Of a stretch of 64,000 nucleotides of DNA, positions 25,981 to 35,700 are shown piece after piece; the stretch's first letter is position 1, and each line of letters starts with the position of its first letter. This DNA comes from Nocardia cyriacigeorgica (GTDB lineage Bacteria; Actinomycetota; Actinomycetes; Mycobacteriales; Mycobacteriaceae): NCBI RefSeq assembly GCF_029868385.1, contig NZ_JARWNX010000056.1:124001-188000 (forward strand). The letters run 5' to 3'. The position numbers were made by a program, and so were the translations under genes. A model generated the notes under the pieces. It saw only the letters and a list, made by a program, of their open reading frames with translations, was not told where the DNA came from and searched no databases.

Positions 25981-26950
25981 CCCCGATTTCACTGTGCTTG
26001 CCGGGCTCGTGACCGGCCGGCTCGATCGGCGCGGGCCGCTGCCGACTCTGGGCGAGTATCTGCCGCGTGTGGTGGCTGCGACCGGGCCCGGCGCACGTAA
26101 GGCATACGGATCGTATTGGAATCACATTCTCGTCGCCTGGGACACCCGCGACTGGATGCGATCACCGCCACCGAGATCGAGGAACTCTCCCGGCGCGTCG
26201 CCGCCGACGCGCGGGTCCGACGCACCGGCTGCGGTGGCCGGTCCGCGCGCGAGCACTTGATCGCGACGGCGCGGGCGGTCTACACCCGGGCCATCGCCAA
26301 CGACCTGCTGCCGCCCGGAGCCAGTCCGGCCCACCGCGTGGCCAAGCCGCGTCGCCTGCCCGGTGTGCGGCGTGCGCTCACCACGGCCGAACTCACCCGG
26401 ATCGACGCGGTGGCCCGCACCACCGGCAACGATCCCGCCCTCGACGCACTACTGCTGCGGCTGCACACCGAGACCGCCTGCCGACGCGGCGGCGCACTCA
26501 CGCTGCGGGTGGACGATCTCGACACCGGCGAATGGCTGCTGCGGCTGCGGGAGAAGGGCGGTTTGCGGCGGAGGCAGCCGATCAGCCGCTGATGGCGCAG
26601 GCGCTGTCCGCGCACACCGAGCAGCGTGGTGCGCGCCGTCCCGGTGCCGATCTGCTGCGCTACCGCGACGGCCGACCGCTGACCTACCGCCGCTACGACC
26701 AGCTGGGGCGCGGGTCGGTGGACGCCTGCCGTGGGTGGCCGCGCAGGGCGTGTCCACGCATTGGCTACGCCACACCACGCTCACCTGGGTCGAGCGCAAC
26801 TTCGGATACGCCGTTGCTCGTGCCTACGCCGGACATGCTGATCCGGACTGCCGTACAGGGCAAACCGTCACGTACATACGCGCGAACCTTGAGGAAGTCG
26901 CTCAGGCTCTCACCGCAATGACCGGCGAACCGCATCCGCTGGCAGCATGA
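25967..26950 (+). pseudogene. Tyrosine recombinase/integrase with several frameshifts (copy 2)
   Basis: ATG 25967 (MSYPDPDFTVLAGLVTGRL) opens a recombinase paralogous to copy 1. Similarity continues through four segments in changing frames: LPTLGEYLPRVVAATGPGAR; then ITATEIEELSRRVAADA up to TETACRRGGALTLRVDDL with the first catalytic Arg; then LMAQALSAHTEQRGARRPG; then QGVSTHWLRHTTLTWVERNF with the HxxR motif and the tyrosine region VTYIRANLEEVAQALTAM. Shifts occur near 26150, 26585 and 26715. Three independent shifts make a sequencing cause less likely than in the single-shift genes, and the product cannot be functional. It ends nine bases before the convergent DinB-like gene. Confidence 0.75.
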
Positions 26951-26958
26951 ACACTCGA

Positions 26959-27588
26959 TCAGCTGGTCAAGGGCGAGTCCAGATGCGCCACGCCTTCACC
27001 ATCGAGTTCGCTGACAACCGCTGCGCCCCTTCCCGTCATCGCCAGCAGCAGCGCCTCGCCGGATCCGCGTACCTCGGGACCGCGGCCAGCGGACCAGTCC
27101 ATATCCGTGGCACACAGCCGTACACCGCGTGTGCGGCGCGCGCCCCCTATGACCGGACTGATGCGGGCATAGTCGAGCGAAACCCGCAGGCGTTCTTCAG
27201 CGATGGTTCTGAGTTGGCCGAGCGGTCGGCGTACGTCCTGCTGATGGATGAGGCACTCGATCAGTGCCACTCGGCCACCGTAGAGCGCCGCCGCACCGGA
27301 AGGTTCAATTCCCTGACGCATCAACGCGACGAGCTGTTCGGGTTCCAGCGCATCATAGCCTCGGAGTCCCCTCGCATTGAGTCGATCGACGTCGAGTCGT
27401 GTGCGGAGCATGTTAATGGACAAACGGGCTCGGCTCTGCCCGAGATAGGCGATCGTATGGGCCACCACGTCGCGAACGGCCCAACCCTCGCACAGGCTGG
27501 GCATGCTCCACTGTTCCGGCGCCAGCCCTTCCAGCAGCTCCGCGAACTCGATTCGTTCCCGGCGAGCGAAGGTGTTGACGGTGACCAT
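26959..27588 (-). CDS. Maleylpyruvate isomerase-type (mycothiol-dependent, DinB-like) protein
   Basis: This soluble protein has 209 residues, with the MDMPI N-terminal four-helix pattern. ERIEFAELLEGLAPEQW is followed by LCEGWAVRDVVAHTIAYL, where the Trp-Asp-His motif is the metal-binding part of the family. A second helix pair with LIECLIHQQDVRRPLG supplies further metal-ligand histidines, and the C-terminal strand-rich part ends in LLLAMTGRGAAVVSEL. Such proteins use mycothiol as cofactor in isomerase or transferase reactions, often as detoxification enzymes. The start is ATG 27588, because CAGGAGGG lies seven bases upstream. It is convergent with the broken recombinase. Its reaction here is unknown. 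Confidence 0.85.
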   Translation of the reverse strand: MVTVNTFARRERIEFAELLEGLAPEQWSMPSLCEGWAVRDVVAHTIAYLGQSRARLSINMLRTRLDVDRLNARGLRGYDALEPEQLVALMRQGIEPSGAAALYGGRVALIECLIHQQDVRRPLGQLRTIAEERLRVSLDYARISPVIGGARRTRGVRLCATDMDWSAGRGPEVRGSGEALLLAMTGRGAAVVSELDGEGVAHLDSPLTS

Positions 27589-28135
27589 CAGTGTGCCCTC
27601 CTGCGATGCATCAAACTTCTCAAGCATTCCATACCGCGGCTGGGCGTCCAACACTCGTCTACACGCATGCTGCGGTGACCGATCTGGCCACAAACAGTAT
27701 GTTGAGGTTGATCCCGATGTCAGATTCGACTGATGCGACGTCCCACTGGAGAGGTCGGGGTCGGTGAGGCGTCGACTCACATGCAACGGCAAACAAGTGG
27801 TCGCCGTTCGCCGCTCGAACACCTCACACCGCAAGTCTCGAGGGAGTTCTACGTATCGCGGATCGGCACGTGCGTGCCGAAGGGCTTGGCCGATGTGGCC
27901 GATGGCGTGAGTGGCGATGTAGTCGTGCAGGCGTGCCACCGCAGGGGTGGGGCGGTGGTTTCCGGAGGTCAGGCGGCGATCCAGGCCCTGGCTGTCCGAA
28001 CTGCGCAACAACACCGTTGGTGATGTCTTCATCAGTGCTGGTCGGTTCGAGGAACCGCTGTCATCGAGATGTCATCGGTATGTCAAGGCGGGGAGGGAAT
28101 CTGGTCGCCGCACCTACTACAGGAAGTTGACGGCC
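27589..28135. other. 547-base gap without a supported gene
   Basis: Between two divergent genes lies about 550 bases with open frames on both strands but no family pattern I recognise. The GC content dips near 27650-27730. It must include the promoters of the DinB-like gene and of the hydrolase gene, whose AGGAAG site is at 28121-28126. A minus-strand stretch (AVARLHDYIATHAIGHIGQA) looks protein-like but has no start or continuation I can justify. Confidence 0.4.
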
Positions 28136-28996
28136 ATGCGGAATATGCCGGGACGACACATCACGGTGAACGGTCACGAGCTGTACGTCGAGGAATCGGG
28201 TCGCGGCGGGCAGTATGTCGTTTTCGAGGGCGGGCTATGGAGTTCACGGGTCTGCTGGGACCGAGTTGTGCCGCTGCTGCCGAGCGACGATACGCGGCTG
28301 ATCACCTACGACCGGATCGGGCTCGGGCGCAGTGCACCGCTGGATCGGCCACTGAGCGTCGAACAGCACGCCGCAGATCTGGTCGCGCTCGTCGAACAGT
28401 TGGTGCCGAATCGGCTGGTGCTGGTGGCACACAGCTACGGCGGCGTGATCGCCCGGCTGGCGGCGCCCGCGCTGCGGGACAGGCTGGACGGACTGCTGCT
28501 GCTGGATCCCTTTCCGGAGCGGGCTCATGCCTACGACGATATCGACGCAATCCTGCGAGTCGCGGATCGGCCGCTGGTCATGGCACAGTGGCTGACCCGG
28601 ATCCCGCCACTGCGGCCGGTGGTTGCCTCCGCCATGAAATGCTTTCCGCCGGATACCTTCCGGACCATCGTCGAAGAGGATGCCGTACCACGCGGAGTCC
28701 AGCAGGCGCGGCGGGAATGGGCGGCTCTCGCGGATTCGGTCGCACGCCTGCGGCAAAAACCGCCGGAACCACCGCACTGCCCGGTCATGCTGCTATCGGC
28801 CGATCGGGTCACCAAGTCGACGGCGCCTCACCACGCCGACATCCAGGCCGCCCAGCGCGAATACATCGACCAGCTGCCGGATGGGCGGTTCGAAACGGTC
28901 GACTGCACCCACCATGTGGAGGCGCTGGTGCCCGAGATGGTAGCCGACCGGGTGCGGATACTACAGGCACGCAACGGCGCGCCGACCGAGAACTGA
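28136..28996 (+). CDS. Alpha/beta hydrolase
   Basis: This hydrolase has 286 residues. The nucleophile elbow is VAHSYGGVIA, and the oxyanion region follows VVFEGGLWSS. The acid is probably in MLLSADRVT, and the terminal histidine lies in CTHHVEALVPEM. The order and spacing fit epoxide hydrolase/haloperoxidase-type alpha/beta hydrolases that cleave small esters or epoxides. ATG 28136 is selected because AGGAAG is nine bases upstream. A longer frame upstream encodes non-native sequence. The gene stands alone between the DinB-like gene and a transposase remnant and is followed by a strong hairpin. No substrate is indicated by the neighbours. Confidence 0.88.
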   Translation: MRNMPGRHITVNGHELYVEESGRGGQYVVFEGGLWSSRVCWDRVVPLLPSDDTRLITYDRIGLGRSAPLDRPLSVEQHAADLVALVEQLVPNRLVLVAHSYGGVIARLAAPALRDRLDGLLLLDPFPERAHAYDDIDAILRVADRPLVMAQWLTRIPPLRPVVASAMKCFPPDTFRTIVEEDAVPRGVQQARREWAALADSVARLRQKPPEPPHCPVMLLSADRVTKSTAPHHADIQAAQREYIDQLPDGRFETVDCTHHVEALVPEMVADRVRILQARNGAPTEN

Positions 28997-29003
28997 TGCT
29001 CAC

Positions 29004-29030
29004 GGGTCGGGCCGATCACCGGCCCGGCCC
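29004..29030 (+). terminator. Strong hairpin after the hydrolase gene
   Basis: GGGTCGGGCCG and CGGCCCGGCCC pair over eleven positions (one T-G) with loop ATCAC, eight bases after the stop codon at 28996. There is no T run, which is common for terminators in this GC range. Confidence 0.6.
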
Positions 29031-29193
29031 GCGCATTCGAGCCAAGGAGGGGTTCCGGTATAACCGCCGAAAAACCAACGGATATGCGAAGCCGGTAGCC
29101 GATCGCTTGTGAGACCGGGTTCAGCCTGCGCCGGTGGTTGATTGCTGTTGGCTTGGCTCCCAACGCTATTGACTGGTCTGGGAGGTCGGGTTC

Positions 29194-29695
29194 GTGGCGA
29201 CGCGGGTGTTCGCGGATGAGGAGTTGGCTCGTCTGCGGGAGTTCCCGGAGATCGGCCGTGAGGAGTTGTTCCGGTTCTCCACGCTGTCACCGGCGGATCT
29301 GGCGTTCGTCGATCCTGGTCGCGGGCGTGGTCCGGCAGATCGGCTCGGGATCGCGATCGCGTTGTGCACGTTGCCGTGGTTGGGGTTCGTGGTAACCGCC
29401 CACCGGTCGCGGTAGCGCGCCCGGCTGACCAGTTGCGGGTCGACGGTACCGAGATCCGTTCCTACGGCCGCCGCGCCCAGACCCGCACCGATCACCTGCG
29501 GCTGGTCGCCCAGTACCCGGGGTGGCGGACGGCCGGTGCGCGCCGAAGTCGACAAGCTGGCGTTCCTCCGCGATCTGGGCGCGGACCGCCTCGATATGTC
29601 GGTGCTGCCCGCCGAGCGGCGCCGGTTCCTGGCCACAATGAGGCGTCGGTTGACCCCGCAGGCGCTGGAACGTCGCGATCCGTACGTCAGCGAAG
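29194..29695 (+). pseudogene. Tn3-family transposase remnant (DUF4158 N-terminal domain)
   Basis: GTG 29194 begins ATRVFADEELARLREFPEIG, then LGIAIALCTLPWLGFV, which is the typical N-terminus of an actinobacterial Tn3-family transposase (normally about 970-1000 residues). A frame change after GFV is followed by YGRRAQTRTDHLRLVAQYPGWR. The sequence then jumps to EVDKLAFLRDLGADRLDMSV and LPAERRRFLATMRRRLTPQA, so roughly 100 residues are missing in between. The reading stops near 29695, where the TetR gene begins on the other strand. The catalytic DDE domain is entirely absent. No terminal inverted repeats could be identified. This is a dead fragment marking a past Tn3-type insertion. Confidence 0.75.
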
Positions 29696-30316
29696 CGCCG
29701 GTAACAGGGCGAATGCCTGTCGCACCAGTGCGGGGAGATCAGGGGGGTTCGTGGTGTCCCGGGTGCGCAGCTCCCATTCGCGGATCAAGGCGGTGCGCAG
29801 CACTGCGACAGCGGTGCGGGCGGCCAGGTCGGCTGTGTAGTCCACGTCGTCGGGTGCAGTCCCGTTGCGGTGCAACCGGTCTCGCAAGGCATCGGCGATG
29901 GCCGATTCGAACTGGACCAGCAGTGACCGCGCCGAGCGGCCGAGCTGCGTGCGGGGCGGGCCTTGCAGAAACAGCCACAATGCGCTGGGTGTCCCGGAGT
30001 CGTCCGGGGCGCGTTCAACGGCGGCAAGCGCCGCCCGCTCGATCGCGGTCAGAGGCTTCTCGTCGCCCGGTCGGGCACGGATCGCCGCAGTGAACACCGG
30101 CAGGTCATCGATGATGTCGTCCACCAACAGTTCCTCCTTGCCGGCGAAATACCGAAAGAAGGTCCGCTCGGTCACCCCGGCTTGGTCGGCGATCTCCCGC
30201 ACGGTGGTCGCGGCGTACCCGCGGTCGGCGAACAGCCGGGTCGCGGCCATTCGCAGCGCCTCGCGCGTGGCGGCCTTCTTTCGTTCCCGATGGCTGGTCT
30301 GCTCGCTCACCGTCAT
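29687..30316 (-). CDS. TetR family transcriptional regulator
   Basis: This regulator has 209 residues. The N-terminal helix-turn-helix reads TREALRMAATRLFADRGYAA then TTVREIADQAGVTERTFFRY, a canonical TetR DNA-binding domain with FRYFAGKEELL closing it. The helical ligand domain follows. ATG 30316 (MTVSEQTSHRERKK) is preferred over GTG 30319. Its C-terminal codons overlap the end of the transposase remnant by a few bases, so the transposon boundary lies at or within this gene's 3' end. It is divergent from the truncated gene at 30423, and long inverted repeats lie between them. The original target may therefore be largely lost. The DUF1254 gene further right is another possible target. Confidence 0.9.
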   Translation of the reverse strand: MTVSEQTSHRERKKAATREALRMAATRLFADRGYAATTVREIADQAGVTERTFFRYFAGKEELLVDDIIDDLPVFTAAIRARPGDEKPLTAIERAALAAVERAPDDSGTPSALWLFLQGPPRTQLGRSARSLLVQFESAIADALRDRLHRNGTAPDDVDYTADLAARTAVAVLRTALIREWELRTRDTTNPPDLPALVRQAFALLPALR

Positions 30317-30350
30317 CACGATAGCGGTCCGATCGTTCCTCCGCGGCCAT

Positions 30351-30388
30351 AAAATGTCAGCCCTGACGATTGTCATAACTGACATTTT
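30351..30388. promoter_or_regulatory. TetR operator region
   Basis: AAAATGTCAG (30351-30360) is a perfect mirror of CTGACATTTT (30379-30388). Between them sit two more half sites, CTGACGAT and TTGTCA, so the region reads as two adjacent operators of about 17 bases with TGTCAG half sites. It lies in the divergent promoter region of the TetR gene. Confidence 0.65.
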
Positions 30389-30422
30389 GTGCGAGTCTCT
30401 ATCCCGGACCGAAGGGAAGGCC

Positions 30423-30762
30423 ATGGATATTCTCGAGCGCCGTCGGATCCCGATCACGACAGTGGTCGCGGCTGCGGCGACCGCCAACCCCCGCCTGAGC
30501 CATGTGGCGCGCTCGGATCAATGGAGTCCGCGGTCCGGCCCGACAAGCGGACTCGACTACCAGGAACATGCGGCTGATGGCGAGACTGACGGCTGGGAAG
30601 TCACGGGCCTGGACTGGAAGACCGGAGAAACCGTGCACCGCACCATCTTCGGCCAATCCGATCTCGGCAACGGCGCCTACGCCATCATCGAAGCACTCCC
30701 CCAACGGCGACCTGCTCTTCAACGGCATCGGCGGACCCTTCCGCGCCACAATCGCCGAGTAG
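30423..30762 (+). pseudogene. Truncated and frameshifted gene downstream of the TetR operator
   Basis: ATG 30423 with GAAGGGAAGG upstream starts MDILERRRIPITTVVAAAAT. It runs into a segment (GLDWKTGETVHRTIFGQSDL then GNGAYAIIEALP) that looks like the C-terminal blades of a beta-propeller-type enzyme. In a CCCCC run near 30700 the frame slips. In the other frame the sequence continues as NGDLLFNGIGGPFRATIAE to a stop at 30762. The total of about 112 residues is far shorter than a propeller protein, so the start and end of a longer gene seem to have been joined by a deletion. No function is expected. I do not recognise the N-terminal part. Confidence 0.5.
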
Positions 30763-30909
30763 CTCCGGTTCCGCCCGGTGGCTTGCCCCGATTCCCTTGG
30801 GGCAGGCGCCAGCTGACGTCCGGTTCGAGCGGACACCCGAGGCACCACTGATTGCTCTGTCTCAGCGATCCGACGTAAACGTCGGCGCCTACGTAAAGGA
30901 TGTGAAGGC

Positions 30910-32400
30910 TTGCTCAGTTCATTGCGACGACTACCAGGGATTATTCGAGTGCCAATGCTGTTGGCCGGCGTATCTCTGATCTTGCTGGGATGCGCGACCG
31001 GCACGGACGGCCAGGAAGGCAGCAGCACACCGACAGGTTCGGACACTCGTGCGGCGGATGCGAAGGCCGAGGAGGAATGGGCCTATTCGGTCGGCATCCA
31101 GAACTACGTGTTCGGTCTCCCGCTGACAATCCTCGAGCGCGAGCGCAAACTGCGGATGGATCCGGTGGCGTTGGAGAAGGCCAAGGCGTACGCGCAGGCT
31201 GCTCCGCTCAACCAGATCGGCCACATGAAAACTCTTGCCACCGCGGACGTTCGCATGCCGTACACGCCGAACAACGACACCGTCTACAGCGGCGCAGGGC
31301 TCGAACTCCGCGATGAGCCGATGATCCTTACCGCCCCGGACATCATGGACCGCTACTGGTCGGTCCAGGTCGCGGACACCTACACCAACAATGTGCTCTA
31401 CCTCGGTACCCGCGCGACCGGCGGCAAGGGCGGAGATCATGCCTTCGTCGGACCGAACTGGCACGGCGAATTGCCGCCCGGGGTGATCGAACACCGCATG
31501 CCGAACAACAGCGTGATGATGGCGATCCGGATCGGCGTGCTGCCCGGCGACGCCACCGATCTCGCCGAAGTCAACGCACTACAGGAGAAGTTCACCACGA
31601 CCGCGTTGTCGAACTGGAGCGATCCGGCCAAGCACGGCCAGGTGACAGTGCCCGATCTGGGCAAGCGCCCGAACTACCAGGGCGATCTGGCGTTCTTTCA
31701 GACGGTCGCCGATCTGGCCGCGGAGAACCCACCTGCTCCGGGCAACGAGGCGGCCATCGAACTATTCCGTCGCGGCGGAATCACCCTCGGCGAACCCATG
31801 GACATCAATGCCCTGAGCGAACCGATGCGAAAGGGCTTGACGCGGGCGGCGAAAGAGGGCCCGCAGATCATGTCGTGGAAGGTGAAGTACCGCGGTGCGC
31901 CGTACCCGACGCGTTGGAACAACCTCGAGCCGGGCAACTACGGGGTCAACTACTTCGATCGCGCCGCCGGGGCGCTCGAGGGTCTGTTCGTTCACGATCG
32001 CGACGAGGCCGAATACTTCAGCACCTACGAGGACGGCGACGCGAACCTGCTCGACGGGACCCGGAAGTACGTCCTGCATTTCAACGCCGACCAGCTCCCA
32101 CCCACCCTGCCCAACGGATTCTGGTCGATCACCATGTACGGGGCGGACTTTCAGCTGGTCAAGAACTCGATCAACCGATACTCCATCGGAGACCGCACCC
32201 CGGGCCTGACCAAGAACCCCGACGGATCGCTCGATATCTACATTCAGAACGAACCACCCGCAGGCCATGAGAGCAACTGGTTGCCGTCCCCGCCCAGCGG
32301 ACTGTTCCGGTTGAACTACCGCCTCTACCTCCCCGCCGGCGACGCCAAGGATCCCGCGGCCCTCGGCAAGTACCTTCCCCCCATCGACAAGACCAACTGA
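30910..32400 (+). CDS. DUF1254/DUF1214 family lipoprotein
   Basis: This protein has 496 residues. TTG 30910 gives an n-region with arginines (MLSSLRRLPGIIR) followed by a hydrophobic core and the lipobox LILLGC, so it should be a secreted lipoprotein. GTG 30949, with AGGGA upstream, is an alternative but would remove the positive charges. The DUF1254 domain spans about residues 60-200 (MPYTPNNDTVYSGAGLELRD). The DUF1214 domain is near the C-terminus (FNADQLPPTLPNGFWSITMY, then PSGLFRLNYRLYLP). Proteins of this family are common in actinomycetes, fungi and algae, and their biochemical role is not established. It stands alone between the TetR area and the second AfsR-like gene. Confidence 0.85.
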   Translation: MLSSLRRLPGIIRVPMLLAGVSLILLGCATGTDGQEGSSTPTGSDTRAADAKAEEEWAYSVGIQNYVFGLPLTILERERKLRMDPVALEKAKAYAQAAPLNQIGHMKTLATADVRMPYTPNNDTVYSGAGLELRDEPMILTAPDIMDRYWSVQVADTYTNNVLYLGTRATGGKGGDHAFVGPNWHGELPPGVIEHRMPNNSVMMAIRIGVLPGDATDLAEVNALQEKFTTTALSNWSDPAKHGQVTVPDLGKRPNYQGDLAFFQTVADLAAENPPAPGNEAAIELFRRGGITLGEPMDINALSEPMRKGLTRAAKEGPQIMSWKVKYRGAPYPTRWNNLEPGNYGVNYFDRAAGALEGLFVHDRDEAEYFSTYEDGDANLLDGTRKYVLHFNADQLPPTLPNGFWSITMYGADFQLVKNSINRYSIGDRTPGLTKNPDGSLDIYIQNEPPAGHESNWLPSPPSGLFRLNYRLYLPAGDAKDPAALGKYLPPIDKTN

Positions 32401-32725
32401 GCGCCGCTTCTATCCCGTCCGATCATGACGGCGCCCGCCGACGCCGGCGTCGAAGACTCTCCGACGATCGACGGTTCACCGATGGAGCCAGGTCCAACGC
32501 ATCCGAATTCCGACTACCCGGATACCGGTTCCTGCCAGCCCGGAACCCCAAGGAGGGGCTGTGCCTGCGTACAAGGATCCGCATCCCCCGCGAGACCGAC
32601 TGGATCCACACCGATGTGCTGGAGTGCACAGCCAATGGCGCGCTGATAAGGCCACCGCCGAAGACCAGGCCACAGATCGGTGACGCCAGCTCTGGCCCGC
32701 GCGCGGACCTGCGAAACTGTTCGAT
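32401..32725. other. 325 bases before the second AfsR-like gene, no gene seen
   Basis: No coding sequence is supported. One plus-strand frame (RIRIPRETDWIHTDVLECTA) looks protein-like for about 50 codons but lacks a start and any pattern I recognise. The promoter of the regulator gene must lie here. Confidence 0.35.
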
Positions 32726-35700
32726 GTGCGGATAGGTGTGCTGGGGTCATTGCGGGTTACGACCCACGCGGACGAACCGGTAGACATCAGCGGGTCCCGA
32801 TTGCGGTCGCTGACGGCACGGTTGTCTCTGGACACCGGACGGACGGTCGGCGCCGAGACACTCATCGCCGACCTGTGGGGCGAACTGGCGCCCGAGGGCG
32901 CGCCCAACGCCCTGTCGCGGCTCGTGTCCCGTCTGCGGCGAGCGCTTCCCGATGGAAACACACTTCTGCGCTCCGAACCCGGCGGCTACCGGCTGCTGGT
33001 CGCCGAGGCGGACGTCGACGCGTTACGTTTCGAGCGTCTGGTCACCGTCGGCCGCGGCGAACTCGCCGAGGGACGGCCGCACGCGGCAGCGCGAATCCTC
33101 GGCGACGCCGAGGCACTCTGGCGCGGTACACCACTGAGCGGACTCGGCGATCCGCCCTTCGCGGCGCTGGCCGCCGATCGCTTGTCCGAGCTCCGGGTGC
33201 AGGCCGCCGAGCACCGTATCGCCGCCGAACTGGCGTTGGGGCGGCATGCGGAGGTCTGCGCCGATGTGGAGCGGCTGGCTGCGGAACATCCACTGCGGGA
33301 ACGGCTGCAAGCACAGCTGATGCGGGTACGGTACGTCACCGGGCGACAGGCGGACGCCCTGGCGGTGTTCGAGCGGGTGCGGACGGCATTGAGTGAGGAG
33401 TTGGGCGCCGACCCATCCCCCGAACTATCCGAGCTGCATATGGCAATCCTTCGGCAGGATCCGGATCTCGTTCCCCGCACCCACATCGCACCGAACCCGA
33501 AACCACCGGAGCGCGCCATCATTCCGGTACCCGATCTGATAGGCCGGGACAGCGACCTGGCTGCCCTGCGCGCGGCAGTCGATACCAACCGTCTCGTCAC
33601 CGTCACCGGCCCCGGCGGTGCGGGTAAGACACGAATCGCACTTGCACTCACAGCCGATCTCGACGATGCACACCTGATCGAACTCGCACCGTTGGACAGC
33701 CCGGACGATCTGTGCCGGCAGATCCTGCTGGCTCTGGACGCGCATGCTCCCGGCGCACCCGCTGGAACCGATTCCGCCACTTCGAGTCTCGCGGCGGTGG
33801 CCGAGGTGTTGCGACTGCGGCGGGCGCTACTGGTGCTGGACAACTGCGACCATCTCATCGACGCGGCCGCCGAATTCACCGCACATCTCCTCGCGACATG
33901 TCCCGGACTGCGGTTCATTGCCACGAGCCGTGAACCCCTCGGTATCGCGGGCGAGATCCGCTACACCCTGCCACCCCTGGGCTTGCCGCCCGCGGGCGCG
34001 TCCGCCGCGGAGGCGCAGGGGTATCCGGCGGTCCGGCTCCTGATCGAGCGGGCGAGAGCTGTTCGGCCCGACTTCGCCGTCACCGACGCCAATGTCGGAG
34101 CCGTCATCGACATCTGCCGGCGACTCGACGGGCTGCCGCTGGCTCTCGAGCTCGCCGCCGCGCAGTTCCGGGTGCTGACCCCGGAGCAGATCGCTGCCCG
34201 GCTCGACGACCGGCTCCACATGCTCACCACGGCGAACCGCGGCACACCCGCCCGGCACAGCACACTTCGCGCGGTGGTGGAGTCGAGCTGGCAGACCCTC
34301 GCCGAGCCGGAACGTGTGCTGGCTCGGCGGTTCTCGATATTTCGCAGCACCGTTGCCCTACCGGCGGTCGAGGTGGTCTGCGCGGACCATGGGCACGACA
34401 ACGGGCTGCCGTCGGCCGCGATTCTCGATGCCCTGCGCGGCCTTGTCGACAAGTCCGTGATCGTTGCGGTGCCACCCGAACCCCCGGCCACCGAGATGGG
34501 CTACCGCATGCTCGACACGTTGCGCATCTACGGCGCGCAACAGCTACTCGACAGCGGTGAGGCGACGGACGTCCGGGCGGCACACGCCCGGCACTGGCTC
34601 GCGATCGCGGAAGCCGAGGAGCCCCGCCTGCGCACCGGGAACCAGCTGCACGCTCTGCGGACCCTACGGGCCGCGCACCCCGATCTGTTGTCCGCACTCC
34701 GCAATCTCCTCGAGGACCAGAACGCGGTCCTCGCGACCAGGCTCTGCGCGGCCCTGCTGTGGTACTGGATCCTCCAGGGCGCGGGCTACGATTTCGCACT
34801 CGTCGAGGCGGTGCTGGAGCTGGACGACGAGCGCTGCGGCAACGAGCGAGCTCTTGTGGCGGCCGCACACACGCTGGTCGTCGTCGGTTTCGGCCAGGCG
34901 GAACCCGTTGCCGCCCACCGAAGTATCGATGTCGCCCGGGCCCACCGCGGCGGCACCGGACACCCCCTGCTGGCGCTGTTGCCGGTGATCGTGGCACAAG
35001 CTGACGCGCAGATCGACAGCGCCCGCGACGAACTCACCCGACTGTTCGATGCCGATGACACCTGGACCCGGGCCGTCGCCCGGCTCTTCCACGGATTCAT
35101 CGATGACGCGACCGGCGACATCGCCACGGCCGGACGTCATTTCCGCAGAGCACGAAGCGATTTCCAGCAATTGGGTGACCGCTGGGGAATGTGGGCGGCC
35201 GCTCAGGGAGTGGCCAAGGTACACGCCGCCGCCGGCGAACCAGTTGCGGCCGCGGACCGGTTTCGGGAAGCGCTGGGTCATCTCACCGCGCTCGGTGCCG
35301 CCAAGGATGCTCCGGAGCTGTCGGCGCAGATCGGGCACCAGCTCATGCACGCCGGCGATCATCGTGGCGCCCACGTCGAACTCACCCGGGCACTCGATCT
35401 CGCCCGCGAGCACGGGCACGCCGCTGCGTTCACCTGGGCGGCGTTCGGACTCGGACTCCTCGCCGCCGAGTCCGGAGATGTTACGCGGGCTCGGCGCCGG
35501 TACGAGGAGGCACTGTCCGGGTGGCAGCAGGACGGCCACCAGTCCGCCGTCCCGGCCCACGCCGCGACATCCGCGCTCGTGCATTCCGCGTTGGCGGATA
35601 TGGCGCTGCGCGAGAACGACAACTCGGCTGCGCGGGACCGTCTGCGCGCCGCGGTCGATCTCGCGATCCGTTCGGGGCACCCCGGGACGATCGCCGCCGT

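Noticed and set aside
24421..26950. Programmed ribosomal frameshifting in the recombinase genes
   Set aside because: Copy 2 needs three shifts at different positions and no slippery heptamer is present in either copy. Simple decay, or an error in copy 1, explains the data better.
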